Positions 63,953 to 64,000 of a stretch of DNA of 64,000 bases are shown one piece after another. The stretch is from assembly GCA_009760855.2 (NCBI GenBank), contig WPIO01000126.1:678001-742000 (forward strand). The letters run 5' to 3'. A model generated the notes under the pieces. The model made no database searches, was not told the origin of the DNA, and saw nothing but the letters and a program-made list of their open reading frames with translations. Source of the stretch: Cristatella mucedo. Lineage: Eukaryota; Bryozoa; Phylactolaemata; Cristatellidae. Position numbers and translations under genes: made by a program. Each line of letters opens with the position of its first letter. Positions within the stretch are counted from its first letter, which is position 1.

Positions 63953-64000
63953 GTATGCTATTTATCAAAATTATTGCGTAACTCATGGTTGTGCCATTTC

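Overview
The window is nuclear DNA of an animal, most likely an invertebrate. The evidence is spliced genes with canonical GT/AG introns of 79 bp to several kb, degenerate non-LTR retrotransposon ends, many tRNA-derived SINEs, and very long GA/CT, CA and AT microsatellites. There are no operons or bacterial signals. I cannot name the species. The closest known match in layout is a plakin gene of the Shot/MACF/VAB-10 group.

Left third (about 3.4-24.1 kb, minus strand): ten consecutive exons of one large plakin-family gene, called A to J in transcript order. Every junction was read by eye and every phase is compatible. Together they hold about 8.3 kb of open frame (about 2,760 codons), mostly plakin (plectin) repeats joined by Ser/Pro/Gln/Ala-rich linkers and ending in a proline-rich exon. 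Exons upstream of A and downstream of J were not found. A CpG-rich block at about 29.6-31.9 kb contains a possible alternative first exon.

Middle (24-56.7 kb): mostly intergenic or intronic. It holds SINEs, LINE 3' tails, one possible DNA element with inverted terminal repeats (37.7-39.1 kb), long microsatellites, and one small possible two-exon gene of unknown function (53.9-54.4 kb, plus strand).

Right end: a three-exon minus-strand gene (56.8-61.4 kb) encodes a 357-residue protein with an N-terminal membrane anchor. Its C-terminus matches my recollection of MXRA7. Head to head with it, with 159 bp between the two start codons, is the 5' part of NUBP2 (61.5 kb onward, plus strand). NUBP2 is the cytosolic Fe-S cluster assembly P-loop NTPase. 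Its first coding exon is only 16 nt, and the gene runs off the right edge. The short shared interval is a likely bidirectional promoter.

The three recognised genes are not functionally linked by anything visible here: a cytoskeletal crosslinker, a membrane protein and an Fe-S assembly factor. No genuinely new system stands out. The most interesting items are the plakin exon architecture, the repeat tracts beside its splice sites, the SINE family with a palindromic anticodon region, the small unassigned gene, and the compact NUBP2/MXRA7 promoter.
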